Shown: positions 60,601 to 64,000 of the stretch, piece by piece
Numbering within the stretch: the first letter of the stretch is position 1
Layout of the letters: every line of letters starts with the position of its first letter
NCBI GenBank assembly: GCA_023055355.1
Contig: JALJCS010000004.1
Span: 29,540,744 to 29,604,743 of the forward strand
Reading direction: 5' to 3'
Length of the DNA: 64,000 nt
Source: Agelaius tricolor
Lineage: Eukaryota; Chordata; Aves; Passeriformes; Icteridae
Position numbers and translations under genes: made by a program
Notes under the pieces: model-generated
What the model was told of the DNA's origin: nothing
The model's input: only the letters and a program-made list of their open reading frames with translations
The model's database searches: none

Positions 60601-63191
60601 AATAGAATTCTAATTTATGCAGAAAACATTTCTTACCAGCTTTCTCAGTTCCTTTGGTAATAATACCCAGTTGGTGTAGTTTTCTCCTGTTGGCTTCATT
60701 CTTCTTTCTCATCTGTTTTGTGAAAAAAAGTTTTATTATCTTGATAAAGGAAGAAAATACAACATTTTGTAGCAGTTATTTTTCTATATCATTAACTCCA
60801 ATATCCACAATAAGAAGTGTCACATAAAACAGCTCCAGATCTACAAGAGTGATGCTTTTGAGCTCCACTTTCTGACTTTCATGGAGGGGAATCATGCTTT
60901 TCAGCTATGGACTATGCAGGTTAACAAGTTTTTTATTTTATTTTATTTTTCTCCTGAAGAGACTTTCAGTCAGGTCAAATCAGTCAGACAGTCTGCCTGT
61001 GTCCATTCTTGCATCTTGCCTGAGGAGTGCCATTTTCTGCCTCTCTTGTAACCCTGAAGTCACAAGGTCTTTCTATCTCTGAGATATTTTGTTAGGATTT
61101 TCTTCTAACTGTGCACAGAAAGTAAAAACAAATTAAAAATTTAGTTTAAATATGATTTGAACATATGAAACAGGAATGTATGTGGAACTTTATCAGGCAT
61201 GAAGGCAAAATTTTTTACTAGACTACAGCTGCAGTAACCCATAATCTGAATAATTTCCAGATTACATTGGATTTTACTTACTGTGACATTTAGTCTGTGG
61301 GTTCATTCACTGCTAAGTTAGTAGTGGAATGAAACATTCAGGTTTACTCTGAATAAGTGTTGAAACAATTAAAATTGTAGCTTAAAAGGAACAGTCCATT
61401 TTAAAGAGGTACACCTAATTTCCATTCAAATTAAAAATATTTTGGAAGACATTTTCAGATGTGTGCTACTTGTAGTCAGGAAAGATAGGAGTGTGCAGGT
61501 CCAGTAATTCCTGATTTGGGAGCACTAGCAGGAGATAATGCATTAGAATTTATTTGAAGATTTTGTTTCTGACAACCATCTTGGGAAGTACTTATTTACA
61601 ATTTATTCTGTTTCATAGACAAAGAAACTCAATTTTGTTGCTTTGATGAGGGAAAACAGTCATAGCTCTAGAATAAACCTGGAGCTGGTATCATCACCTT
61701 GACTCTCTTTTGAAAGATTTTGTGGAACCTCTACCATTTCTTGGGGTTGTAGAGTTGTGCGTGGCAGATTGGCTGCATAAATATAAATCATTCAATTCTG
61801 CTCAAATAAGTAACTTCTGTCAATTACTTCAACAAAACTTACTAAGTTGCAGATGATTATATTCAGCTAATTAACACTGCTTTGCCATTCAGCCAGCACT
61901 GAGATCTCACATTAATATCTTATTTCTTTCTCTAGTCATCAGTTAAAACAACAGCAGGGACATAAAAATGCTTCCCTCAGTGCTTTATCTTTCAGCCCAC
62001 ATGTAGTCTGAGTTAAAAGCTGGGCACTGCTATGCTGAATTCAGCAGTGGTCTGAGAATTTTAAGTCCATTTTTACCCATTTCCATGAGCATGCCTACCT
62101 TATTAGTGCAGAGTAGTAATGTGACCTTTGCTACAGCCAACACACCTCCTTGGCCTGGGTAGGCAGCATGTTCCAATCCAGGCATCCTGTGGCATACCCT
62201 GAGTTATACAGATTGCAGTTAGGAACTGGACTGCTTCCTATGGGGCTCTAAGAATGGACATGTGTCTGGTAGACACAGACAAAGTTCCTGTATACGTCTT
62301 GTCGAAAATACCTGAGCCCCAAGCAAATAATGGTGTAGGTCCCATGTGCACACAAGTCTTGGATCCCACTTCTTTTAATGCTTTTAATTATTATTCAGTG
62401 TTGCAAAGGTCTTTATTTCATGCATACACCATACAGAAAATTTCACTGTTTCTTAAATCTGACTTAAATAATGTGTTTTGTTACAATAAAACTCATAATT
62501 ATCTTAGCATTTAATGGAGAAAATGAATATAGCAGTGATATTAATAGTCTTGACAATATTTTTTTTCCTTATGTATTTAAAGGAATTGCAATGACCTCAA
62601 CAAGAATGTTTGAGGAGCCTACTCAGGGTCTCTGATTGAAAATCCTCAAAGGGGTATGTCCCAGGTAGCACTGCCATATTTTGGCTGTCTGCAGGCAGTA
62701 TCAGACCAGCTTTTAAATGCTGCTGTGTTGACCCTCAGGTCTCTCTGCCTGGTACAGATTTTCAGGCTTCTTTTATACTTCTTATCACATGAAGTTTCTT
62801 GTTTCAAAAGAACAAATATTCCCAGAGAGACCACCATGCCTCTTGACTCCACAGATGGCCTACACTCACGTGTAAGTACCCATGCACTCTTTGGCACACA
62901 CAGCAAGCCAGGATTCATCAAATCCAGTGTCGTCGTGGATTTGGATTGTTCAGCCCTTGTAAAACAGGACAGCAGAGAAACTTTGCCCTGTGTTTTCACT
63001 CTCCTCTCTTTGCAGGCATCCCGGGCAGCGACTATATCAACGCCAATTACATAGATGGATACAGGAAGCAGAATGCTTATATAGCAACGCAGGGGGCATT
63101 GCCAGAAACCTTTGGTGACTTCTGGAGAATGATGTGGGAGCAACAAGGTGCAACAGTCGTCATGATGACAAAACTAGAGGAGAGGTCCAGG
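3380..63191 (+). CDS. PTPRD: PTPRD, receptor-type protein tyrosine phosphatase delta, internal part (10 exons, spliced)
   Basis: Ten exons with GT-AG borders and matching phases join into one reading frame of about 637 codons. Domain order is FN3-6, FN3-7, FN3-8, membrane-proximal region with furin site, transmembrane helix, juxtamembrane linker and the start of D1. The family (LAR, PTPRS, PTPRD) consists of synaptic adhesion receptors: the ectodomain binds heparan sulfate proteoglycans and postsynaptic partners, and D1 dephosphorylates tyrosine. The linker ([30 protein letters not shown]) and stalk ([19 protein letters not shown]) match PTPRD as I remember it, rather than LAR or PTPRS, which differ strongly there. 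The gene is open at both ends: the signal peptide, Ig domains and FN3-1 to 5 lie upstream, while the catalytic Cys loop and D2 lie downstream. Identification is by recalled family sequence, not by a search, but similarity is near identity over most exons. Confidence 0.96.
3968..4398 (+). other. PTPRD: PTPRD intron (431 nt)
   Basis: Short intron from gtagga to a tandem acceptor ccagcag with a T-rich tract (tttcttttttt) in front. Nothing else is seen in it. Confidence 0.85.
4394..4398 (+). promoter_or_regulatory. PTPRD: Tandem NAGNAG splice acceptor
   Basis: The acceptor reads ccagcag|tg. Using the upstream AG would start the exon at 4396 and change DQ-VF to DQ-A-VF, a single Ala insertion, with frame kept. 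The downstream AG gives the family's usual sequence. Confidence 0.6.
4399..4496 (+). CDS. PTPRD: PTPRD exon: first half of FN3 repeat 8
   Basis: This 98-nt exon enters in phase 1 and leaves in phase 0 (ttcaaa|gtaagt, a near-consensus donor). It encodes [13 protein letters not shown], then the FN3 core Trp in [10 protein letters not shown], and stops after PFK. It is the N-terminal half of the eighth FN3 repeat, and the following exon completes it. The acceptor is a tandem NAGNAG (ccagcag), so an alternative start three bases upstream, at 4396, would add one Ala without shifting frame. The reading frame stays open past the donor, but continuation into the next exon (ILYDDGK) fits the family and intronic reading does not. 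Confidence 0.93.
4497..5280 (+). other. PTPRD: PTPRD intron (784 nt)
   Basis: Begins at near-consensus donor gtaagt and ends attaacttag. It has T-runs at about 4670-4695 and a short ttta/ttat tract at about 5168-5190. No repeat family or exon-like signal was recognised. Confidence 0.85.
5281..5534 (+). CDS. PTPRD: PTPRD exon: second half of FN3 repeat 8 and start of membrane-proximal region
   Basis: The 254-nt exon runs from acceptor attaacttag to donor aatataaa|gtgagt, phase 0 to phase 2. It encodes [16 protein letters not shown], the FN3 signature [31 protein letters not shown], and then the start of the membrane-proximal unit ([18 protein letters not shown]). The junction after GK reads MEVDGR here; I recall the mammalian protein with two more residues at this point (MVEEVDGR), so this may be a lineage-specific two-codon difference or a different splice choice. 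The exon ends on the first two bases of the Lys codon before GYY. Confidence 0.94.
5535..10072 (+). other. PTPRD: PTPRD intron (4.5 kb)
   Basis: AT-rich intron carrying one degenerate CR1 fragment (about 5690-6270). The rest shows only short A/T runs, a small pyrimidine patch near 7995-8018 and no convincing exon or RNA gene. Confidence 0.8.
5690..6270 (+). mobile_element. CR1 LINE fragment, 3' part, degenerate
   Basis: The order of phrases matches the CR1 3' region: gaacactgggcagtc, gcaacaaagctgatga, aaaagaaggctaaggact, ctacatcttcctgagga, ctgggaggcttcct-like text, and a terminal ggaacagatgatcactgt with ttccaactagaact. It lies in sense with the gene. Many substitutions and no open RT frame suggest an old copy. 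Boundaries are approximate. Confidence 0.75.
10073..10163 (+). CDS. PTPRD: PTPRD exon: membrane-proximal ectodomain
   Basis: A 91-nt exon between acceptor catttacag and donor gatgag|gtactg, phase 2 to phase 0. It supplies the last base of a Lys codon and then 30 residues: [30 protein letters not shown]. This stretch sits between FN3-8 and the proteolytic site in LAR-family receptors and is extracellular. The basic run (KRSRGK) is retained in all family members I can recall. An unrelated open frame crosses this area on the other strand and is not coding. Confidence 0.93.
12236..12500. repeat. Strand-asymmetric A/C low-complexity tract
   Basis: About 265 nt made almost only of A and C on the + strand, with very few G or T. 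It is a mix of (CAA)n, (CAAA)n, (CCAA)n and A-runs. Overlapping long open frames on both strands (Lys/Asn/Thr/Pro-rich on +, Phe/Val/Leu/Gly-rich on -) come from this bias and are not genes. Confidence 0.9.
13031..13108. repeat. Imperfect tandem duplication, about 39-bp unit
   Basis: The unit aagtcttaaatgaattcagt aattttattg... is followed directly by a second copy, aagtcttaaataaaatcagt aattttattg..., with a few mismatches. The second copy runs into the hairpin at 13103. Confidence 0.75.
13103..13138. repeat. Inverted repeat, 16-bp arms and 4-nt loop
   Basis: Left arm tctcctgttgtaaact, loop ccta, right arm agtttacaataggaga. Arms are complementary except for one position, which would be a G-U pair in + strand RNA. 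The stem is too short for a typical miRNA precursor. Confidence 0.8.
14575..15032 (+). mobile_element. CR1 LINE 3' fragment
   Basis: Contains the CR1 3' phrases ggagactgaggagagact, ggatattaggaaaagaatct, ggaacagctccccaggga, ggactcaatgatccttga and gggtctcttccaactcag, ending attctgtgattccatgattc. It is in sense with the gene, fairly well kept and 5' truncated, as most CR1 copies are. Confidence 0.88.
15560..15714 (+). mobile_element. CR1 LINE tail
   Basis: Short sense copy: cgttcctggaggtatttaaa, gggacatggtttaaggctgg, ggccctttccaacgtaat and the tail gattttatgattctattcta. These are CR1 3' UTR phrases. The GATA array follows directly. Confidence 0.82.
15721..15764. repeat. (GATA)n microsatellite
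   Basis: About ten tandem TAGA/GATA units with one early interruption, directly behind a CR1 tail. Confidence 0.95.
16088..16138 (+). promoter_or_regulatory. PTPRD: Extended polypyrimidine tract with C11 run before the furin-site exon
   Basis: A (CT)n stretch, eleven consecutive C (16101-16111) and T/C-rich sequence precede acceptor ttttaaag. It gives an unusually long pyrimidine tract, a likely binding place for PTB or poly-C binding splicing factors (inference). Confidence 0.6.
16139..16348 (+). CDS. PTPRD: PTPRD exon: membrane-proximal region with furin-type cleavage site
   Basis: The 210-nt exon is phase 0 at both ends and encodes 70 residues starting [20 protein letters not shown] at residues 7-10 is the site where family precursors are cut by a furin-like protease into an ectodomain subunit and a membrane-spanning phosphatase subunit that stay associated. 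It continues with [16 protein letters not shown], the glycine-rich [16 protein letters not shown] and [12 protein letters not shown], then donor aatct|gtaagtt. The acceptor is preceded by a long CT tract and a run of eleven C. Being 210 nt and symmetric, the exon could be skipped in frame, which would delete the cleavage site; whether this happens cannot be told from sequence. Confidence 0.95.
16157..16168 (+). other. PTPRD: Furin-type proprotein cleavage motif RKRR
   Basis: Codons AGG AAA CGC AGA encode RKRR, followed by Ser. This fits the R-X-K/R-R consensus for furin-like convertases and lies at the position where LAR-family receptors are processed in the secretory pathway. The motif is read directly; cleavage is inferred from the family. 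Confidence 0.88.
16349..19654 (+). other. PTPRD: PTPRD intron (3.3 kb)
   Basis: From donor gtaagtt to acceptor tttctacag. It contains only A-runs (about 16868-16881 and 16975-16990) and unique AT-rich sequence. No repeat family or exon-like signal was recognised. A 69-codon ORF at 18188-18397 lacks support. Confidence 0.8.
19655..19815 (+). CDS. PTPRD: PTPRD exon: stalk and transmembrane helix
   Basis: The 161-nt exon lies between tttctacag and aaaag|gtaggt, phase 0 to phase 2. It encodes [18 protein letters not shown], an acidic juxtamembrane DEEEG, then a 23-residue hydrophobic helix (about residues 29-51: [23 protein letters not shown]) and the stop-transfer start YK(R). This is the only membrane span of the receptor. 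The stalk is diagnostic for PTPRD as opposed to LAR and PTPRS. The stalk next to the membrane is where metalloprotease shedding and then intramembrane cleavage occur in family members (known for LAR-type receptors, inferred here). Confidence 0.96.
19739..19807 (+). other. PTPRD: Transmembrane segment of PTPRD
   Basis: Twenty-three uncharged residues from Leu to Leu, with Trp at the outer edge and Tyr-Lys-Arg-Lys-Arg at the inner edge. The acidic DEEEG before it and the basic stop-transfer run after it give type I topology, outside to inside. Confidence 0.95.
20075..20115. repeat. Small repeated palindromic motif (GCATAC-ATTT-GTATGC)
   Basis: The sequence gcatacatttgtatgc is an inverted repeat, and acatttgtatgc recurs directly after it, giving two nested copies within 40 nt. 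Confidence 0.6.
22533..22890 (-). mobile_element. CR1 LINE 3' fragment, reverse strand, degenerate
   Basis: The + strand shows the reverse complement of a CR1 3' end: cacagattcacagaatcaaa, then gctcagagcatggtcacctg, tgggcaacttgttctcatat and ctcactaaaaactat, in the usual order. It is quite diverged, and the far end is uncertain. Confidence 0.65.
23054..23102. repeat. (GATA)n microsatellite
   Basis: Twelve uninterrupted TAGA/GATA units, the second such array in the window and likely polymorphic. Confidence 0.96.
23600..24175 (-). mobile_element. CR1 LINE 3' fragment, reverse strand
   Basis: The + strand begins with tgaatcatagcatcacagat, then gtttgggttggaaaggacct, atctagtccaaccccctgcc, catccaccacctctctgggg and, further on, catgtctcttctgtactgat and gcagcactccagatggggtc. 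This is a reverse-complement CR1 3' end of about 575 nt. Open frames on either strand inside it belong to the repeat. Confidence 0.9.
27506..27618 (+). CDS. PTPRD: PTPRD exon: cytoplasmic juxtamembrane linker
   Basis: The 113-nt exon follows acceptor catgcag and ends ctccgg|gtaaga, phase 2 to phase 1. It encodes [19 protein letters not shown], then [19 protein letters not shown]. This basic, Ser-rich linker joins the membrane span to the D1 wedge. In the mammalian protein the following splice junction is, as I recall, a place where alternative residues can be inserted; the candidate exon at 35571-35690 would fall exactly there. Open reading past the donor (KRQ stop) is intronic, since the + strand exon at 37785 continues the Gly codon. 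Confidence 0.95.
29142..30185 (-). mobile_element. CR1 LINE fragment, reverse strand, about 1 kb
   Basis: The + strand starts with the CR1 tail complement (agaatcccagagttgttttg, then actccaaccattaaccaagc). It runs through ctccaggctaaacactccca, cagacatgctccagcacctc, a region reverse-translating to an RT C-terminal part ([12 protein letters not shown] on the - strand) and ends in ttccctcttcatccaataaa. Frameshifts and a rearranged order make it non-functional. Boundaries are approximate. Confidence 0.88.
31315..31397 (+). CDS. Possible alternative last exon (truncating) of PTPRD
   Basis: A good-looking acceptor (branch-like ttctaat, then atttatttctttag) is followed by a frame that fits the phase 1 end of the exon at 27506-27618. 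It would encode 27 residues, [12 protein letters not shown] through GEENNFE, and then TGA. The product would be a membrane-anchored PTPRD with linker but without either phosphatase domain. GC is slightly above the surrounding intron. I see no donor in matching phase and no clear AATAAA close behind. A chance open stretch of 27 codons is not rare, so this is only a candidate. Confidence 0.15.
35571..35690 (+). CDS. Candidate cassette exon of PTPRD, Ser/Thr-rich juxtamembrane insert
   Basis: Exactly 120 nt lie between a strong acceptor (pyrimidine-rich tract ending ctttttacag) and a possible donor (cgaaaag|gtctaa, weaker than consensus). Read in the phase 1 frame left by the exon at 27506-27618 it is fully open, and it leaves phase 1, which the exon at 37785 needs. 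It would add 40 residues: it starts [14 protein letters not shown], has a middle rich in Ser, Thr and Gln, and ends [10 protein letters not shown]. Local GC is clearly higher than in the flanking intron. I do not recognise this peptide from any PTPRD isoform I remember. Phase symmetry, openness and splice signals together make a real alternative exon more likely than chance, but no transcript evidence is available here. Confidence 0.55.
36009..36206 (+). CDS. Small unrecognised ORF, possible retrocopy or terminal exon remnant
   Basis: A 65-codon ORF on the + strand inside the intron. From an AG at 36026 (taccatcacag|atgtgc) the peptide reads [20 protein letters not shown], followed by a tail rich in Lys and Glu ([20 protein letters not shown]) likely to form a helix. 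An AATAAA lies about 330 nt downstream (near 36536), preceded by moderately GC-rich sequence like a 3' UTR. The composition looks more protein-like than nearby chance ORFs, but I do not recognise the family. The frame does not fit a phase 1 PTPRD splice (joining at 36027 would give DVL and stop). It may be a processed copy of another gene, a separate small gene, or chance. Confidence 0.25.
   Translation: MFNGLPSQMCYEDSLKHIYRVRRIRASAAGHYFGVYYDARNVKESKRKQELKTELEEFKELKHML
36206..36545 (+). other. 3'-UTR-like stretch ending in AATAAA
   Basis: After the TAG of the small ORF comes unique, moderately GC-rich sequence, then gcttgaaataaatatg with a canonical polyadenylation hexamer. It supports, weakly, a retrocopy or terminal exon. 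No poly(A) tract follows immediately. Confidence 0.25.
37077..37143. repeat. (TTA)n microsatellite
   Basis: About 21 TTA/ATT units with one early C interruption. The Leu-run ORF across it is an artefact of the repeat. Confidence 0.96.
37785..37882 (+). CDS. PTPRD: PTPRD exon: wedge helices at the start of phosphatase domain D1
   Basis: The 98-nt exon between gttcaacag and tatgag|gtaatt is phase 1 to phase 0. It completes the Gly codon and encodes [19 protein letters not shown], then [13 protein letters not shown]. This is the helix-turn-helix wedge preceding the D1 core in receptor phosphatases. The residues match PTPRD ([19 protein letters not shown]) rather than LAR ([19 protein letters not shown]), by recollection. 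Confidence 0.95.
39647..39673. repeat. Poly(T) run, about 27 nt
   Basis: Uninterrupted T following a T-rich lead (ggtttttttttctcc). It could be an A-tail of a reverse-strand insertion, but no element was recognised beside it. Confidence 0.9.
42712..43012 (+). mobile_element. CR1 LINE 3' fragment
   Basis: Sense copy: ggggtttggtctcttctacc, caggcaacaagtgagggtac, ggctcagcttggacaccagg, aggaggtggtggattcacc, gttgaactcaataatcttgg and tttccaacactaataattta, ending gattctatac. Typical 5'-truncated CR1 3' end. Confidence 0.9.
47111..47156. repeat. Near-tandem duplication (about 20-bp unit) at the 5' edge of the large CR1
   Basis: cacatatagtgatacaatt occurs twice, separated by catgtat, directly before the recognisable CR1 sequence. 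Confidence 0.75.
47223..47627 (+). pseudogene. CR1 ORF2 endonuclease remnant
   Basis: One 134-codon frame keeps endonuclease features: LVGDFNL (catalytic Asp/Asn) and LGHSDQE (the SDH-like Ser/Asp/His motif appears as HSD). It stops at 47627. It lacks the N-terminal third and is cut from the RT by stops and frameshifts. Confidence 0.8.
48181..48939 (+). pseudogene. CR1 ORF2 reverse transcriptase remnant, frameshifted
   Basis: RT motifs are spread over three frames: [12 protein letters not shown] with a stop after [13 protein letters not shown] up to the LTNL region, then [12 protein letters not shown], and finally FADDTKL in yet another frame ending NRLEFNK. Each motif is readable, but no frame joins them. 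Confidence 0.85.
50382..50400. repeat. Poly(T) run, 19 nt
   Basis: Uninterrupted T run in unique intron sequence; no flanking element was recognised. Confidence 0.9.
51477..51600 (+). CDS. PTPRD: PTPRD exon: D1 phosphatase core, KNRY motif
   Basis: The 124-nt exon between cttttgaag and atagaag|gtaagg is phase 0 to phase 1. It encodes [18 protein letters not shown], then [19 protein letters not shown] and [14 protein letters not shown] is conserved PTP motif 1, whose KNRY Tyr helps hold the substrate phosphotyrosine ring. It lies 13.6 kb after the previous exon, the longest complete intron in the window. Confidence 0.95.
51537..51548 (+). other. PTPRD: PTP motif 1 KNRY codons
   Basis: AAG AAT AGA TAT encode KNRY, the phosphotyrosine-recognition motif of classical PTP domains, within [10 protein letters not shown]. 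Confidence 0.92.
53719..53754. repeat. AT-only palindromic stretch
   Basis: aatgatatat at the left is mirrored by atatatcatt at the right around an alternating A/T core, so the stretch could form a cruciform or hairpin. Confidence 0.7.
55501..55568. repeat. 34-bp tandem duplication
   Basis: gtgtgccttaaaaacaacaa aagtattttggttg is followed directly by a second copy that differs only in its last bases. It is a recent-looking duplication in unique sequence. Confidence 0.92.
56336..56790. repeat. Pyrimidine-rich low-complexity block
   Basis: About 450 nt dominated by T and C on the + strand, without a clean repeat unit. Overlapping Leu/Phe/Ser/Pro-rich open frames result from this bias. Confidence 0.7.
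57050..57710 (+). mobile_element. CR1 LINE fragment with RT remnant, degenerate
   Basis: Sense copy of a different CR1 subfamily from the 47 kb element. It reads LDFS-like text at about 57060, then gcaactggttcacaggtcag, [17 protein letters not shown] at 57268, and FANYTKL where an active copy has FADDTKL. It then continues to a part resembling CR1 3' text (acatgagtcagcagtgccct, ggcagccaggatgg). Both catalytic Asp of the FADD box are changed, so it is dead. Confidence 0.8.
57711..58400. repeat. Unclassified repeat-like segment, possible LTR fragment
   Basis: Begins tgttatggtaagttctcatc right after the CR1 remnant and has a different composition from the intron. It contains gcaataaagttcag on the + strand, and tataaaag- and tatataag-like boxes on the - strand (about 58218-58250). 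This could be a decayed LTR inserted beside or into the CR1, but the edges, orientation and family are not recognisable by eye. No viral protein-coding remnant was seen. Confidence 0.3.
58050..58195. repeat. Purine-rich (GA)n and GAAAGAGATGA repeats
   Basis: A (GA) run at about 58052-58070, and farther on two to three near-copies of gaaagagatga (58155-58185). Both are purine-only on the + strand. Confidence 0.7.
59839..59854. repeat. Perfect 16-bp palindrome AGTACTGTACAGTACT
   Basis: The 16 bases equal their own reverse complement. The neighbouring tattgagtactgta occurs twice, so the palindrome sits within a short direct repeat. Confidence 0.85.
63016..63191 (+). CDS. PTPRD: PTPRD exon: D1 phosphatase, DYINANY and ATQG motifs
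   Basis: The 176-nt exon between ctttgcag and tccagg|gtaagg is phase 1 to phase 0. It encodes [20 protein letters not shown], then [32 protein letters not shown] and LEERSR. These are PTP motifs 2-4: DYINA(N), IATQG(P) and FWRM.WE. At the usual Pro of ATQGP there is Ala (Ser in the human PTPRD I remember), and WEQ is followed by Gln-Gly where I remember Arg-Ser. The catalytic Cys, WPD loop and D2 are encoded beyond the window. An ORF of 166 codons on the opposite strand overlaps this exon and is a shadow. Confidence 0.95.
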
Positions 63192-64000
63192 GTAAGGAAA
63201 ACTTATGCAAGGTTAAAAATATTGTACCTGAGTTACCACTAATGTCATTGTTTTGTTTCCTTCATGTATGTTCGCCTGTCTTCTTTATATGTGTAAAAAC
63301 TGAGGGGATTTTTAGGTTACTACAAGTTTAAAGTGTCTGCACCACAAAAATTACTTATATATAGGACATCTTGCTTTCACTAAGAAACTACCAAGTCACA
63401 ACATTTATTTAGGTTTTTTTTTATGCTCTGGAAAATTTTTAATTTTTTGATCACAGTGATTTTGGGGGCTATTTTTTTTGTTATCATGTTGGAAATCTTA
63501 TGAGGTAACTCAAAAGAGTTACTTCCTCTGTAGTAATAAGAACATGATTGTATCATCCTGTTACGAGGAAGTTAGTGTATGTCAACAGCATTCATTTCTC
63601 AGTTTTAAGTTGTATAAATTCACCATTGTTTAATATCAATGAAGATTTGCTTGAGAAACATTTGGTTTTTTTTGAGCAGATGCTGGTAGCTAGGAAAATT
63701 ACAACAACACATGCAGTAACGGAATACAAAATTATCCATGGTATTTCAAATTCAATTTTGCAGACCAAAGTAAAATTAGGAAAGTAAAGCACTAAAACAT
63801 ACAGATATTGTTCTGATAATAGCATGATACTATTCAAATAATTAAACTATAGATTCTATTATTAGAAGAGTTATAATAAAAAATGTGCTATATATAAAGG
63901 GAAATAAAAAATAGTAATTAGATTTTAAATAAGATAAAGAAAGTGATAGAAAGTGTAGTGACAGATCATGGTGTGTTTCTTGAAGATTTACTAGTGGGTC
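63192..64000 (+). other. PTPRD: PTPRD intron, 5' part
   Basis: Starts with near-consensus donor gtaagg. AT-rich to the end of the window with short T-runs and no exon. The next D1 exon, expected to begin with V-K-C-D, lies beyond base 64000. Confidence 0.85.

Larger units (their letters stand above)
51601..63015 (+). other. PTPRD: PTPRD intron (11.4 kb)
   Basis: Contains an AT palindrome (53719-53754), an exact 34-bp tandem duplication (55501-55568), a pyrimidine-rich block (56336-56790), a CR1 RT fragment (57050-57710), repeat-like sequence with purine-rich arrays (57711-58200) and a 16-bp palindrome (59839-59854). The 3 kb before the acceptor shows nothing recognised. Confidence 0.8.

Noticed and set aside
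62646..63146. 166-codon open frame on the - strand
   Set aside because: It lies antisense across the D1 exon at 63016-63191 and its flank, resembles no family I know, and the + strand is clearly coding.

Overview
This is a 64 kb piece of a vertebrate chromosome, most likely avian. It carries long AT-rich introns, short exons with GT-AG borders, and interspersed repeats that are almost all CR1-type non-LTR retrotransposon fragments ending in ATTCTATGA-like tails. CR1 dominance and the lack of SINE-like sequence fit a bird best; a turtle or crocodilian is possible. There are no bacterial features, operons, CRISPR arrays or recognisable RNA genes.

The window holds one clear gene on the + strand, the middle part of PTPRD (receptor-type tyrosine-protein phosphatase delta, LAR/type IIa family). 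Ten constitutive-looking exons (3380-3967, 4399-4496, 5281-5534, 10073-10163, 16139-16348, 19655-19815, 27506-27618, 37785-37882, 51477-51600, 63016-63191) join in one frame to about 637 codons. In order they encode fibronectin type III repeats 6, 7 and 8, the membrane-proximal ectodomain with a furin-type RKRR site, the single membrane span, the cytoplasmic juxtamembrane linker, the helical wedge and the first part of phosphatase domain D1 (KNRY motif to ATQG motif). The start of the gene lies before base 1. The catalytic HCSAGVGR-type loop, the WPD loop and domain D2 lie after base 64000.

Introns fill the rest. Intron 5535-10072 has an old CR1 piece. Intron 10164-16138 has a strand-asymmetric A/C tract, a hairpin, two CR1 tails and a GATA array. 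Intron 19816-27505 has two reverse-strand CR1 pieces and a second GATA array. Intron 27619-37784 has a 1 kb reverse-strand CR1, a TTA array and three exon-like or ORF-like signals. Intron 37883-51476 holds a 2.5 kb CR1 with endonuclease and reverse-transcriptase remnants. Intron 51601-63015 holds a second CR1 RT remnant followed by repeat-like purine-rich sequence.

The most interesting signal is at 35571-35690: a 120-nt open, phase 1-1 candidate cassette exon that would insert about 40 Ser/Thr-rich residues between the membrane span and D1. A second, weaker candidate at 31315-31397 would act as an alternative last exon and yield a membrane receptor without phosphatase domains. Both are testable with RNA-seq.
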